Origin: Symbiodinium natans
Taxonomy: Eukaryota; Sar; Dinophyceae; Suessiales; Symbiodiniaceae
Direction of reading: 5' to 3'
DNA: 64,000 nucleotides
Assembly: GCA_905221605.1 (NCBI GenBank)
Contig: CAJNDS010002185.1
Location: 62,001-126,000 of the forward strand
The notes under the pieces were generated by a model. The model did not search any database and had not been told where the DNA came from. It saw only the letters and a list, made by a program, of their open reading frames with translations. Below are positions 31,001 to 41,615 of this stretch, piece by piece; position 1 is the stretch's first letter; every line of letters starts with the position of its first letter. The position numbers and the translations under genes were made by a program.

Positions 31001-31409
31001 GCCTATAGGCTTTAAACCTACCCTTGTTCAGGCAGATGGCGCTGTCAAGTGCTTTCTACATCCATCCCAGCAGGCCCTGGCTCAAAAGCCTGAAGCCCTG
31101 CCGAACCGTAAGATTGACGCGAAAACGGGAAGCCTTCTTGTTGCGAGGCTCCGCTGACGTTCCGAGAAGCCCTTTGCTCATAGGATCCTAATCCCCCACC
31201 CACCCCCCCTGCCCAAACCTTAACCCCAACCCCCCCACGCCCCCACCCACCCGGACCAAACAAGCCCGAACCAAGCCTTGTTCGGGCGGTATTTTGGGGT
31301 TGGAGCCCCATAACTCGAGCTTGTAAGGGCATATCATGATGGGCAGGTAAGGGTTCAGGGCTTAGGGATTCGCTTTGCTCTGGGTTTGTTGCCCTCCGGG
31401 GTTTAGGTT
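28051..31409. repeat. Telomere-like tracts, short dispersed repeats and unique blocks
   Basis: Tracts: 28433-28495, 28840-28870, 29003-29030, 29550-29620, 29928-29966, 30105-30150, 30706-30752. A partial palindromic-family copy is at about 28321-28365. The block 28631-28755 shares GGGCCCT..TATGGTCCCTTACC with 60938-61064. The block 30190-30600 keeps frames on both strands (93 codons minus, 69 plus) without recognisable domains. The block 31180-31260 is C-rich. No gene is supported. Confidence 0.7.
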
Positions 31410-31505
31410 GGGATGTCCCCCTTATACTAAGAGCCCTTAATAGGGATTCTAATCGGGGGTACTACAATCCCGACTAAGGACTGTTAGTATGAGGGGGAAC
31501 ATCCC
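31410..31505. repeat. Palindromic element, copy 2 of a dispersed family
   Basis: Plus-strand start GGGATGTCCCCCTTATACTA and reverse-complemented end GGGATGTTCCCCCTCATACT give terminal inverted repeats of about 28 bp in a 96-bp element. It is related to 17274-17369 and partly to 27671-27688 and 28321-28365. This copy has the best preserved ends. Confidence 0.65.
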
Positions 31506-33659
31506 AAGGTTTAAGCTTCGAGTCGAGGGTTCTTCTTGTTAGGGCAGCGGCGCAGCAACGGCTCAACGCTTGGCCTCCGTTTTGGAAGCCTACTGGCAAG
31601 GTTCGCCGATTTTCAGCTACCTCTGAATTCGTCTGTCATGGAGCTCTGTTCATCTAACCCTAAGCCCTAAGCCCTAAGCCCTAAGCCCCAAGCCCTAAGC
31701 CCTAAGCCCTAAACCCTAAACCCTAAACCCTAAACCCTAAACCCTAAACCCTAACCCTAAACCCTGAACCCAGCTACTGGTAACAGATAGGCAGGCGTGC
31801 GCGTCAAGCTTCGAGAGTCGCCGGGACCCTCAGCCACTGAACCTCCCTGAATCTAAGAATGACTCACCATACCCCAAACCCATACCCCTTAACCTATGAA
31901 AGTACAATATAAAGGGACCCCTTACATTATTTTAAGGGGTATGCCCTATATAGGGGTATGTTGAATAACTCGCACACTGAAAACCCTGAGCCCATAAACT
32001 GCCAGAAGCCCTAGAAAACTAGACGCCTGAATCTTCCGCTCTAGACCCTGGAGTCACAAAAGCCGTAGGACAGGAGCCGAGCTAGTTGGAACGGAATTTT
32101 GCTGGGGAAGGGCAGCCTGTATCAGAAATACAATGAATATCTAACCCCTATGGACCCTACACCCGGAAACCCTAAAGTCCTCTACCGACGCCGGGGCCCT
32201 AAACCCTAAACCCTAAACCCTAAACCCTAAATCCTAAACCCTAAACCCTAAACCCTGAACCCTAAACCCTAAACCCTAAACCGCGCGCCACGTCTCACTG
32301 GAGCCCGCCTTTGGACCTCGTCTGGGGGCTTTTCAGCGCCCAGGATTGGCTTGATTGAGGGCTGGACGGCTGGAGGGTACAATAGGTAGCTGGAAGGGTT
32401 TTGTGGCGTAGGGATGGCGGGTGCGAAAAAAACTCCGCCAAGCATCACCCTGCCTTAAAAAGACTGGGTTCAGGGTTGAGGGTTTAGGGGTTTGGGGGGT
32501 TTAGGGTTTCCTTGAGGGTTTCAGCTTTCAGAAACCTGGACAGGAGACTCCTCCCCTACCTCGCAACGCCGAAAAACTTTCATCGAGGTTGAGCGAACAG
32601 TCCGGCTGCTAGCTTTGGAGGGCAGGCGTTGGCTTCTGGGGATTTCTACTTCGAGGCAGAGGTATCTAGGGTTGATGTACGCGCTTGCAGCATACTGAAG
32701 AGCTCAAGACCCCAAACCGGAAGCCCTTACATCTGGTTCTGGCACTGTACGAGGTTTGGGGTTTGGGGTTGGAAGCTAGCCGAACGCGGAAAAGGTTTGG
32801 GGCCCATGTACCTCAATAGGGTTCAGGGCTTAGGGCAGCACGGAAGGAGGCAACTAGGTACCGTCTCCCTATATATTTATCATGGGGTGGGGGGGGGGGG
32901 GGGGGGGAGCATGTATGTATATATATATATATATATACATATGTACCCTTGAAGGGATTTTGTTAAGGTACCGAATTCCCTGAGTCCCTACTACGAACCA
33001 ATAATCTATAGTAGTGTTAGGCCTAGGGTTTAGGGTTTAGGGTTGAGGGTTTGGGGTTTAGGGTTTAGTACTGGTTCAGGGTCTAGGGTTCCAAAGCCGC
33101 CCCTCGATGCTCAGGTCCCCCACAGCTGCTGGTCTTCCACGAAATAGTTCTCAAAGGGATACTGGCAAGGCTGAGGGGCTTCGGGTTTCGGGGTGTAGGG
33201 TCGAGTGGAGGGCTTAGAGTTTAGGGCAAGCACACCCCAAACAGGGGTTCAACTTGCACCCTCCACCACCACCCCCCCCCCCCCCCCCCCCAGTTGCAGA
33301 ATCCCGTGGCCTCACCCGATCCCAACATAAACCCCCCTCCCTCAACTTGAGACCCTCAAAACCATAAGCCCCAAAATGCTGGGGACGGGGACTCCAGCCA
33401 TCTCCTGCAACCCTCCGAAAACGATTCCTACACTCAGTTGGGTCCTCCCAAGCCCCCCAAAAACCCTAAGCCTTGTCACTCATCCCACTCATCCCTACCT
33501 AGCCCCCAGAGGGCTAAATCCATCATTGAATGCCCCCAAGCTACTCAGGGAGACCGAAACAGGGAACATGTTTAGGGTTTCAGGGTTCAGGGTCTTTACT
33601 CCTGGGGGCTGCTGCTGATGACATATGGCGTGTACTCTCTAAACCTTAAGGGTCGGCTT
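31506..33659. repeat. Telomere-like tracts and unique blocks
   Basis: CCCTAAG grades into CCCTAAA at 31655-31770. CCCTAAA is at 32195-32282. TTTAGGG pieces are at 32470-32510 and 33020-33070. G-runs or C-runs lie at 32886-32907 and 33270-33292, and a TA microsatellite at 32912-32938. A short inverted structure is at about 31905-31965 (AAAGGGACCCCTTA / TAAGGGGTATG). No gene is supported. Confidence 0.7.
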
Positions 33660-33730
33660 ATACATATACATATAAATATACATACATACATACATACATA
33701 CATACATACATACATACATACATACATACA

Positions 33731-33762
<32 letters not shown>

Positions 33763-33812
33763 CATCTATATATATATATAGACATATAGACATACATACA
33801 TATACATCGCCT
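33660..33812. repeat. CATA microsatellite
   Basis: About 25 CATA units lie at 33680-33762, with ATACAT and TATATA variants on both sides. Frames through it give Tyr/Ile/His/Thr repeats on one strand and Cys/Met/Tyr/Val repeats on the other. They are not genes. Confidence 0.85.
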
Positions 33813-35238
33813 TCAAGAAGTCCGGGAACCACGCAGGCAGCTCCCGATTGGCTCGCCTTCAACCGGGGCTGAGGTGCGAAGGTTTAGGGGTTTGGGGCCT
33901 AGGGCTTGCCATACATAGGCTTTAGGGTTTACGTTTTAGGGCTCTGGGCCCTCAAGCATTTCTTTTGCGAGCAGGCGTCAACTATTCAGCAGCGGGCGGG
34001 CAACAAACTTTTTGCAGGGGGCGAGCACAAAAAGATGCCATGCTACTGCTGCGGGGTCAAACTGGACATGGCTCAGCTAAAGAACGTCGCTCGGTGGCAC
34101 AAAGACTCTTCAATCCCTAATTAGAGCCTAAATTCTAAATCTTAACAAGGCCCCCAGAATCTGCGTATGTCTATGGGGCAGCTTCCAGTGCGTTTTGCGG
34201 GGATATTCCTGAAAGGAAAAGGCGTCAGGGCTTCAGGGCTGCATGGGTTGAAGGTTGGGGTTTGGGGTGGGGCTTCAGTCACCTTCGCACGCCCAAACCT
34301 GAACAGTAGTGTATCTTAAGTCACCCTAGACCTAAACTCTAAAACCTAAACCGCTTGCGCTGAACGGAACTTGAAGCTCGGCTTTGCAAGTTTAGCCCAA
34401 AACAGCTAACCTTTCAATTATGGTAGGATTGTACATACTCCAAAAGGTTTAAGGTGATCCACTCAGCTACGAAGAAAAAACCCTAAACCCTAAACCCTAA
34501 ACCCTAAACCCTAAACCCTCAACCCTAAACCCTAGGTAAAAAAACCTACACCCTAAACCCTAAACCCTAAACCCTAAACCCTCAACCCTAAACCCTAGGT
34601 AAAAAAAAACCTACACCCTAAACCCTAAACCCTAAACCCTAAACCCTAGGTAAACGATGCGCCTTGTCAGGTACCAGCTTGTGCAAGTGACCATCGCCAG
34701 GGTGGAGACCATGCCTTGCTGCGGTTCAGTGCTTCGGGAGTAGGAGCCCCGAAGGCCTGGACTTTAGGGTTTAGGGTTTAGGGTTTAGGGTTTAGGGTTT
34801 AGGGTTTAGGGTTTATGGTTTAGGGTTTAGGGTTTAGGGTTTAGGGCTTAGGGCTTAGGGCTGCAAACTGTGAATCCTACCCCCTTGCTCAGCGAAGTCT
34901 TAACCTGGAACACTGAAACCACACAAGAGCCTCCATGATCACCAAGATCGTCCCCTGGTGATTAAACCCCTGTGAAACTTTGAATTTCCCAACATACGCA
35001 TTTCCAGGAATTCTTAACCAACTGCGATAAACTAAGTCGTGTAGTGGGGTCAGGAAGTAGGGCTTCTGAGGCTTAAGGGTTTTTTGGGCTTAGGTTGGGG
35101 CCCTAACCTGGAGCTTCGGGTTAGGACCCTAAATGGTCGGGCCTAGACCCTAATCGAACACTACTTGCAGAAGAGCGCAGTGGTTTAGGGCGTAGTGCTT
35201 AGGGAGTAGAACCCTGAACAGGAACTACGTTGGATTCT
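33813..35238. repeat. Telomere-like tracts and unique blocks
   Basis: CCCTAAA with a three-fold repeated edge block (CCCTAGGTAAA, period about 60 bp) runs at 34478-34655. TTTAGGG is at 34763-34862. A short plus frame near 33960-34124 contains CYCCGVKLD and could be an exon remnant, but no family is recognised. Confidence 0.65.
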
Positions 35239-35604
35239 TCAGGTAGAACTACACATTTCTACATCCCTGTTGCTGGGCGGTGTGTCTTCATCTTTCAGCC
35301 AGCTCGGAGGCTCCGCTGGCACGTTTGGCCTACGAAGGTCTGGCTTCGGCTTGAGCTCCACACGGCCCCTTGCAGGTGGCTTGGGCACTTTGCCAACCAA
35401 AGCCTCCAGTTCTTTCCACTGCTTCTCTGCAAGCAAGCTCGATTCTTTTGGGGATAGCATGTGCTTCGTGCACAAGTGCTGCTTGTAGGCCCAGACGCTC
35501 TGGACCCACTTCTTGCAGCCCCCTTCACCATACAAGCAGCACCAAATCCCATTGTCGCATGGGTGTTGGCCTTCCATCAAAACCATCGCCTCCACATTCA
35601 ACAC
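35239..35604 (-). CDS. Possible exon with a C2H2-like zinc finger
   Basis: A minus-strand frame of about 121 codons runs through a unique block bounded by telomere-like DNA. It contains C-x6-C-x12-H-x4-H (CLYGEGGC...HLCTKH), close to a C2H2 zinc finger with a widened first knuckle. A Pro/Arg/Lys-rich tail follows. Plus-strand frames overlap it, so coding is not proven. It could be an exon of a split gene or a captured gene fragment. No start or splice signal was settled. Confidence 0.3.
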   Translation of the reverse strand: MLNVEAMVLMEGQHPCDNGIWCCLYGEGGCKKWVQSVWAYKQHLCTKHMLSPKESSLLAEKQWKELEALVGKVPKPPARGRVELKPKPDLRRPNVPAEPPSWLKDEDTPPSNRDVEMCSST

Positions 35605-37548
35605 ATTTGCCGAGGGAGCTCCTTCTTGGTCATTCGGTGAACATCTCTGACAGAGGTGAACCTGCGTGCCCTAAATCCTTACTCAGGAAGGCAACCTCCA
35701 CCCTGAAGCCTAAACCCTAAACCCTAAACCCTAAACCCTAAACCCTAAACCCTAAACCCTAAACCCTAAACCTAAACCTAAACCCTGCACTCAGGCCAGG
35801 AACCGCAGAGAAGGCCAGTCATCACAGCGCCTACCAAGGTCTCCTGGCACCAGGGGCAGGCGTTAGCGGGAATAGGAACGGTGCATTTAGGTACCCTAAC
35901 CCTAAATCCTAATCCCCCTAAACCCTAAAGCCTAAACCCTAGACCCCAAACCCTGATCCCTAAACCCGGTGTAAGGTTCAGGGTCTAGGGAGCCCCTGTA
36001 TTCCCCACGAGTCCAGACTATAGGAAATACATGCTAATTATTCTGTTAATTTTGGGGAAATCCCATATGACTGCATGTGCAAAAACAATCTGAACTACAT
36101 TGACCTGCTCTTGAACCTTGCGCGCGATGGAGCAGGTACCTCCCCTCCCCGCCCGGGACGCCGTTACTTGGCACTTTTGTGCCTGGAATGGGTACCCCCC
36201 CACCTCCGTTTCTTGGTGCATCAGGATCAGGGCATTCACGCCCCAGCCCCCCCGCCCCCAAAGCCTCTTAAGACCTTGTCTTACAGCACCTTCACACCCG
36301 CGGTCTCCTAAACCCTGAACTTCAAGTAGCCAATCCTCGGGCTATGAGGGAATTTAGGGTTTTCGGGCAGGGTCTTGGGTGGCATCAGGTTGAGGGCCTT
36401 ACACCCTCCAAAGCTCAGAACCCCGAGCCCGAAACAACAAATTCCAGAAACCACCCACAGCCCCATAGGATTTAGGGGCCAAAATCTGCATCAACCCGAG
36501 TCTCCCTTGGGCAGCCGATGACGACGTTGGCGGGAAGAGCTCTCGGTGCAACCTGAGCAGCAGAATGCGGCTCAGGGACTAGGTTGCCGGAAGGTGTAAG
36601 GGTGCAGTGTGGGGTTTCAGGTTCAATTCGGGCCTGCGGCTTATGGCTTGAAAGCTTTTGGGTGTCGAGTTCGCGGTAGTCGTCTGGCTTTAGTGGAAGA
36701 ATTCGGATGCTTGCCTTGCTATTCTGGGTGAAGAACGGCCCCAGATCCCAAACCCTAAACCCTAAACCCTAAACCCTAAACCCTACACCCTAAACCCTAA
36801 ACTCAAGGCTGAGGCCGCTGCTGAAGCCCCTCGGCCTCGATGGCGCAAGCTGAGGTCGTTCGCCAATTTCCCGAAGCTCGGCGGTCGGTAGCAGCCACGA
36901 TGGGCCCCATACCGAACCAGCGCTCCCTCAATGAAGTGAATGCCCTAATCCCCAGCAACATGACCCTGGATGGCGCTGGCATTTGTTTTTCTGGAGCCCC
37001 TCCCCAGACTCTAAATCAGGGCTTTGTGAAGGCAGCTCCTCAAGCACTGGACGGAAGAAGTGTTTTTGGTAGGTAATTGAACTGAGTTTAGGATTGAACG
37101 GCGTGGGGTGGGAGAAAGTATTGGATGGCCCTCCACGATCGGGCCATAGCTGCTCTTCGCACCGAAGAAGCTGTCGAGCCTTTGCTGCATCCCAGACCCT
37201 GAATCCTACTTACTTAGCTCCCCCCCCCCAACGGGTTTGGGGTCTGACTTTAAACCTACACCACCAGCCTACTGTATCACTCTTCTACTAAGCCCTGAAA
37301 ATGACTTGGGCTGGGTCTTACTTAGTCCTTACGACACCCAGGATGCACTGCAAAAAACTCAGCCCCACACCCTAAACCCCAAACCTAGACTCAAAACCGA
37401 AGCGCCTGAAAGAAATCCCTACATCTGCCCCAAACCTGCGGTGCCATTTTTGTTTCCTGGGATGTATGTGGGGACCTGACCCTTAAAGAACGGAATAGAG
37501 TTTAGGGTTGAGGGTTTAGGGTTTAGGGTTCGGGTCCAGGGCTTGGGT

Positions 37549-37636
<88 letters not shown>

Positions 37637-37781
37637 GGTTTAGGGTTGAGGGTTTAGGGTTTAGGGTGCCTGAAATTTCCCCTCCCAGGCGGCCATCGAC
37701 AGCTGCGGCTGGCGATCGGCGACTTCGGAAGCGGCTACGCTGCCGGGGGCGCCGCGCTGGGGCGTGGAAGGAGCTCCCAGA
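35605..37781. repeat. Telomere-like tracts and unique blocks, including a TTGAGGG array
   Basis: CCCTAAA lies at 35705-35785 and 36748-36810. A homogeneous TTGAGGG array of about 15 units at 37546-37638 is flanked by TTTAGGG. Unique blocks keep short frames (for example 36840-37076 plus, 78 codons; 36075-36311 plus) with no recognisable domains. Confidence 0.75.
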
Positions 37782-37878
37782 GGGTCCATTTGTAGTGCTA
37801 TTATGGGCTTAGGTACCCCAAAACCATTTAGTATGGTTTTTTGGCACCTAGTTCCACAATGGTAATACAAGTGGACCC
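37782..37878. repeat. 97-bp palindromic element
   Basis: Left arm GGGTCCATTTGTAGTGCTAT... and reverse-complemented right arm GGGTCCACTTGTATTACCAT... pair over about 46 positions with about 11 mismatches, leaving a loop of about 5 bp (TTAGT). It looks like a foldback or MITE-type element. It lies between telomere-like tracts. Confidence 0.6.
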
Positions 37879-38244
37879 TCGGGGGCTCCAAGGTTTGGGT
37901 TTGTGGCTTAGGGTTTAAAGTTTAGGGTTTAGGGTTTAGGGTTCCGGTTCAGGGTTTGGGGCTTCACGCTTCTGTGCTGTTTTTGTCGGGATGTGAAATT
38001 AGGGTTCACGCCTTTCGGCGGTTTTTAGCCTTAGGGGGGGGTTCCAGGGGCTTTGCATTGTTTGCTGACATGGTTGTTGTTGCGCATGCAAATCCTACGA
38101 ATGCGCTCAGTGAAGTGTCCTCTCCACAACCGCCTTGAAAGTAAAGTCCTTGCTGGCTCCGACTTTGAAACTTCGAGGTTTAGATCTTCCTCCCTTTCTC
38201 CTCCCCCCTCCAATTGCCGGGGATTCACTCCTCCAGTGCGCAGC
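37879..38244. repeat. Unique block after a TTTAGGG tract
   Basis: TTTAGGG lies at 37905-37945. The rest is unique; frames of 60-67 codons occur on both strands and no gene is supported. Confidence 0.6.
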
Positions 38245-38427
38245 GAGGATTCGTGAAAACCCCCCTATCCCGGAAAATATCCCTGAATTACGATATCGTT
38301 CTTGTTTACTCCTATCGTTTTCTCGAGTTTTAGCAGAACGTTATCGCTTTATCGAGCAAAACGCACATCTGATCATCTCGGGGCGCTTCTCTTTACTTTT
38401 CAATACCGGGGGTTTTTATCATCCCTC
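38245..38427. repeat. MITE-like dispersed element, copy 1
   Basis: This 183-bp sequence is closely related to 56430-56639. The start GAGGATTCGTGAAAACCCCC and reverse-complemented end GAGGGATGATAAAAACCCCC are similar, giving terminal inverted repeats of about 20 bp. The interior holds ATCGTTCTTGTTTACTC and TTTTCTCGAG motifs. No target duplication was clear. Confidence 0.65.
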
Positions 38428-39920
38428 CCTTGAGCATCAGCTCAACCCCAAGCCCTTTGAACCTCAAACCCTTTGAACCCAAACCCTATATAAACCCTAG
38501 ATACCCTAAACCCTATTTCTCAACCCGAAACCCTAGAAACCCCAACCCCGAAACCCCAAGCCGCCAACCTTTAGGCCCAGCAAGCCCTCCCCCTTCCCCC
38601 CCGGCCGCGCTCACCCCCCCGGAAACCTCCGGTTGTGAAGAGCTCCGGGCCATGAACCTAAGCACTTTGTTAGGGGTTTAGGGGTTCAATGGTCACTTCT
38701 CTATATTGCGATCCCTTTGTGCGCTTTTGGGGATTTCAAGCTTGCGGTTGAAAGCCCTGCCTATTGGCATCCAAGATCCAAGGAAGCTTGGGGTTTGGGG
38801 TTTACAATTTGGGGTTTGGGGGTTTTGGGGGGTTAGGGTTTAGGGCTTAGGGTTTAGGGGTTTAGGGGTTTAGGGGTTTAGGGGTTTAGGGGTTTAGGGG
38901 TTTAGGGGTTTAGGGGTTTAGGGGTTTAGGGGTTTAGGGGCTTCGGGGCTTCGGGGCTTAAAGGGCGAAACGGCTGCAACCGACTCCGGAGCCTCAGCCG
39001 CTTTACAGTGGAGCCGTTGAATTCTGGCCCCTTTAGTGGGGCTCCCGCGACCCTAAAACCTTAAACCCGAAACCCTCCCCAACCCTAAACCCTAAACCCT
39101 CCAAGTGGTAAACCCTGAACCCTCCTGAACCCTAAACTCTAAACCCTCCAGGTGCTAAACCCTAAAACCTAAACCCTACTGAACCCGAAACATCCAAGCC
39201 GGCGGCTGTGGCTGGGGCATCATCGCCTGAGAGCGCCACGACATGGGGGAAGTTTGCTTTGGAGGTTTGGGTTGAGGGTTCAAGGTTTAGGGGTTTGGGT
39301 TTAGGGCTTAGGGCTTAGTGTCTAGGGTTTAGGGTTGTAGCCGTTAACGTACGACCTTGTGTTAGGAAATTGGGCAAATGGCTACCTAACATCCCCATCT
39401 GTAACCCTCTCAGGGACGACATAGGAACGGGTATGCCCGGGTGGGGGGGAATTTGGGTGAAGTAACAAGAAATACCCCAAACCCCAAATTCAGGTGCTTG
39501 GGTGTTCTCGACGAGTCATTTCTAAAACACATCGGAGCAGCCTGGCTCGGTGATGTGAGGCCCACGTCCAGCTCACCGACCTCACTGGGTTTTAGGATTC
39601 TCGGGGGCTTTTGGGTCTGGATAAGCTTAAGCAGGAGCTGAGGGTTTGGGGGTAAGTTTGAAGGTTTTTGGGGTAGGGGTTCCGGGCGTTGGTTCCTGCA
39701 AGGGTTCGGGGTTTAGGTGTGGCCTCAAGCTCAGCCTGCCTGCCGTGTTTTCGAGCCTCATGCTGCCATAGAAGGACTCATCCTGGGCCCTTATGCAAAT
39801 GCCGTCTAGCCTGAGTGCTTCGGAATCCGCGCGCACATGGGTGAGTTCGCTGCTTAAACGCGCGTACAGGCCGACCTGTCTATCCATCCTGAGGTCGCAC
39901 TCAGTCATCTGGAAGCTTTA
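38428..39920. repeat. Octamer telomere-like array and unique blocks
   Basis: The 8-bp variant TTTAGGGG repeats about 12 times at 38850-38942, ending in two CTTCGGGG units. Degenerate CCCTAAA is at 39050-39190, with a CTCCA(A/G)GTG(G/C)TAAACCCT block occurring twice. No gene is supported. Confidence 0.75.
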
Positions 39921-40010
39921 CGATATTAGGGGGTACCTTCTTGGGGTCCTTATCATAAGGGGATCCTACTACTTGGGGGTCTATACTATACTAGGGGTCC
40001 CCGATTATCG
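39921..40010. repeat. Short inverted-repeat element
   Basis: The left end CGATATTAGGGGGTACC and reverse-complemented right end CGATAATCGGGGACCCC are similar. The element is 90 bp with internal GGGTCC/GGATCC repeats. It belongs to the general class of small GGTACC/GGGACC-rich palindromes seen across the window. Confidence 0.5.
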
Positions 40011-41474
40011 TAAACCCCCATCTCTATTGGGCGCCTTTGTCTATGGATCTATGACAGGCATTCGGCCACTGGCAGTCTGTGCCGACGGAGGACCCAGATC
40101 GTCTCAAGGGCGAGGTTGGGAATTCCTGAATGCCCAAAGCCTGTAAACCTAGAAGCTGCCACTGCCTGTTTAAACCCAAGCCCTAATCTCCTCCAACTTC
40201 CGCCCATACAGCTTCAACGCCCACGTTACATTATCGGTGTGCTCTCAAGAACGACCAAAGATAGGGGCAGCCTCGGCCCGGCATTACAGGCCTTGGGGTA
40301 CCCAGGCCCTAAACGCTACTAGGCCCACAGCAAGAGCCCACAAAGCCGGGGCCGAGTTCCCGCGCGAAGACCCAAGGCTTCTTGCCCTCTGGATGCGGGT
40401 AGTAGATGTTGGTCCTTGAAGGTTTTGGGGGGGGGGCGAGCTTGCGTGGCACAGGGTTGAGGAGGTGCGCAGCGCAGATTGTGTAGGTCTTCAGAACCAG
40501 GCGAACGAGGCGCATCTGGGAATTAGGGAGATTAACAGATGAAGGGAATGTTAAAATTGAGTTACAATTGAGGGCTTATGCTTGAAAGACAGGCCCGAGG
40601 CAACCGCTTGGGAACTGAGTGTAGGGTGTCTAGCGTAGGTGTAAGAATATAAACAGGGCTTACACTGCGCAATGGACTTGCAAGAAGTGCTATGCTAAAC
40701 GTGAACAAAGCCAGAGTCATGACCTGGTTGTCAGAAGCATGGAGGTGGACTGTGAAGGACGCAAACATGTTTAGGGTTTGGCTATTCGGGATCCTGGGAA
40801 AGCAGACACAAGCTTGGCACAAGTGCGTTCACTCATGGCCACAGATGGTGGACAGAACCCTGACCACACGAACCAACCCAGAACAACCCCTGAACCGCCC
40901 TGTATATACCCTGAACTTGAGTCTTACGTATTTCGTGTTCTTCAGGAATCAGGCACCTTGTACCGTCAGTCATATGTATCTTCAAGGGATGTGCTATTTA
41001 GGGAACCTAATTCCCTCAAGCCCAAACCCCAAGCCTTAAACCGTCCTAAGCCCCAACCCCCTTAACCCCAAACCCCAAACCCCTAAACCCCAAACCCCAA
41101 ACCCCAAACCTCAAACCCCAAACCCTAAACCCCTGAACCCCTGAACCCTGAACCCGAAGCCCTAAACCCCTCAACCCTCAGCCCAAGCTCCCTAAACACT
41201 AAACCCTACCCCCTCAACCCTAAACCCTAAACCCTAAACCCTAAACACAAGCCGTTGGCACCTCGGGGAGCGCTCCCCGCTGCGGGGGAGGGGGCTTCCC
41301 TGACCTCGGAGGATGTTTGGGGTTTAGGGTTTGGGGTTTAGGGTTTAGGGTTTGGGGTTTAGGGTTTGGGGTTTAGGGTTTGGGGTTTAGGGTTTCGGGG
41401 GTTGGGTGATTTCGGGCCTTGAGCGTCTACGGAGTCTAGGCCCTGGAGTTTTGGAGCCTGGGCTTTAGGATTGA
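40011..41474. repeat. Unique blocks, then CCCTAAA and a TTTAGGG/TTTGGGG dimer array
   Basis: 40011-41030 is mostly unique with no supported gene. CCCCAAA and CCCTAAA variants fill about 41040-41245. At 41320-41398 TTTAGGG and TTTGGGG alternate, giving a 14-bp higher-order unit. Confidence 0.7.
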
Positions 41475-41615
41475 TTGGAGGGCAGGTGGGAGGGAGAGAG
41501 GGAGAGAGAGGGAGAAGAGCGGGAAGAGAGAGAAGAGAGAAGAGGGAGAGAGAGAAGAGAGACGAGAGTGAAGAGAGAAGAAGGAGAGAGAGAAAAGAGA
41601 GAAGAGAGTGAGTAC
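41475..41615. repeat. Purine (GA/GGA) microsatellite
   Basis: The plus strand is almost pure purine: GGGAGAGA, AGAGAAGAGA and similar units. Frames through it (Arg/Glu on one strand, Ser/Leu on the other) are not genes. Confidence 0.8.

Noticed and set aside
33596-33872. Tyr/Ile/His/Thr and Cys/Met/Tyr/Val repeat frames
   Set aside because: They are translations of the CATA microsatellite.
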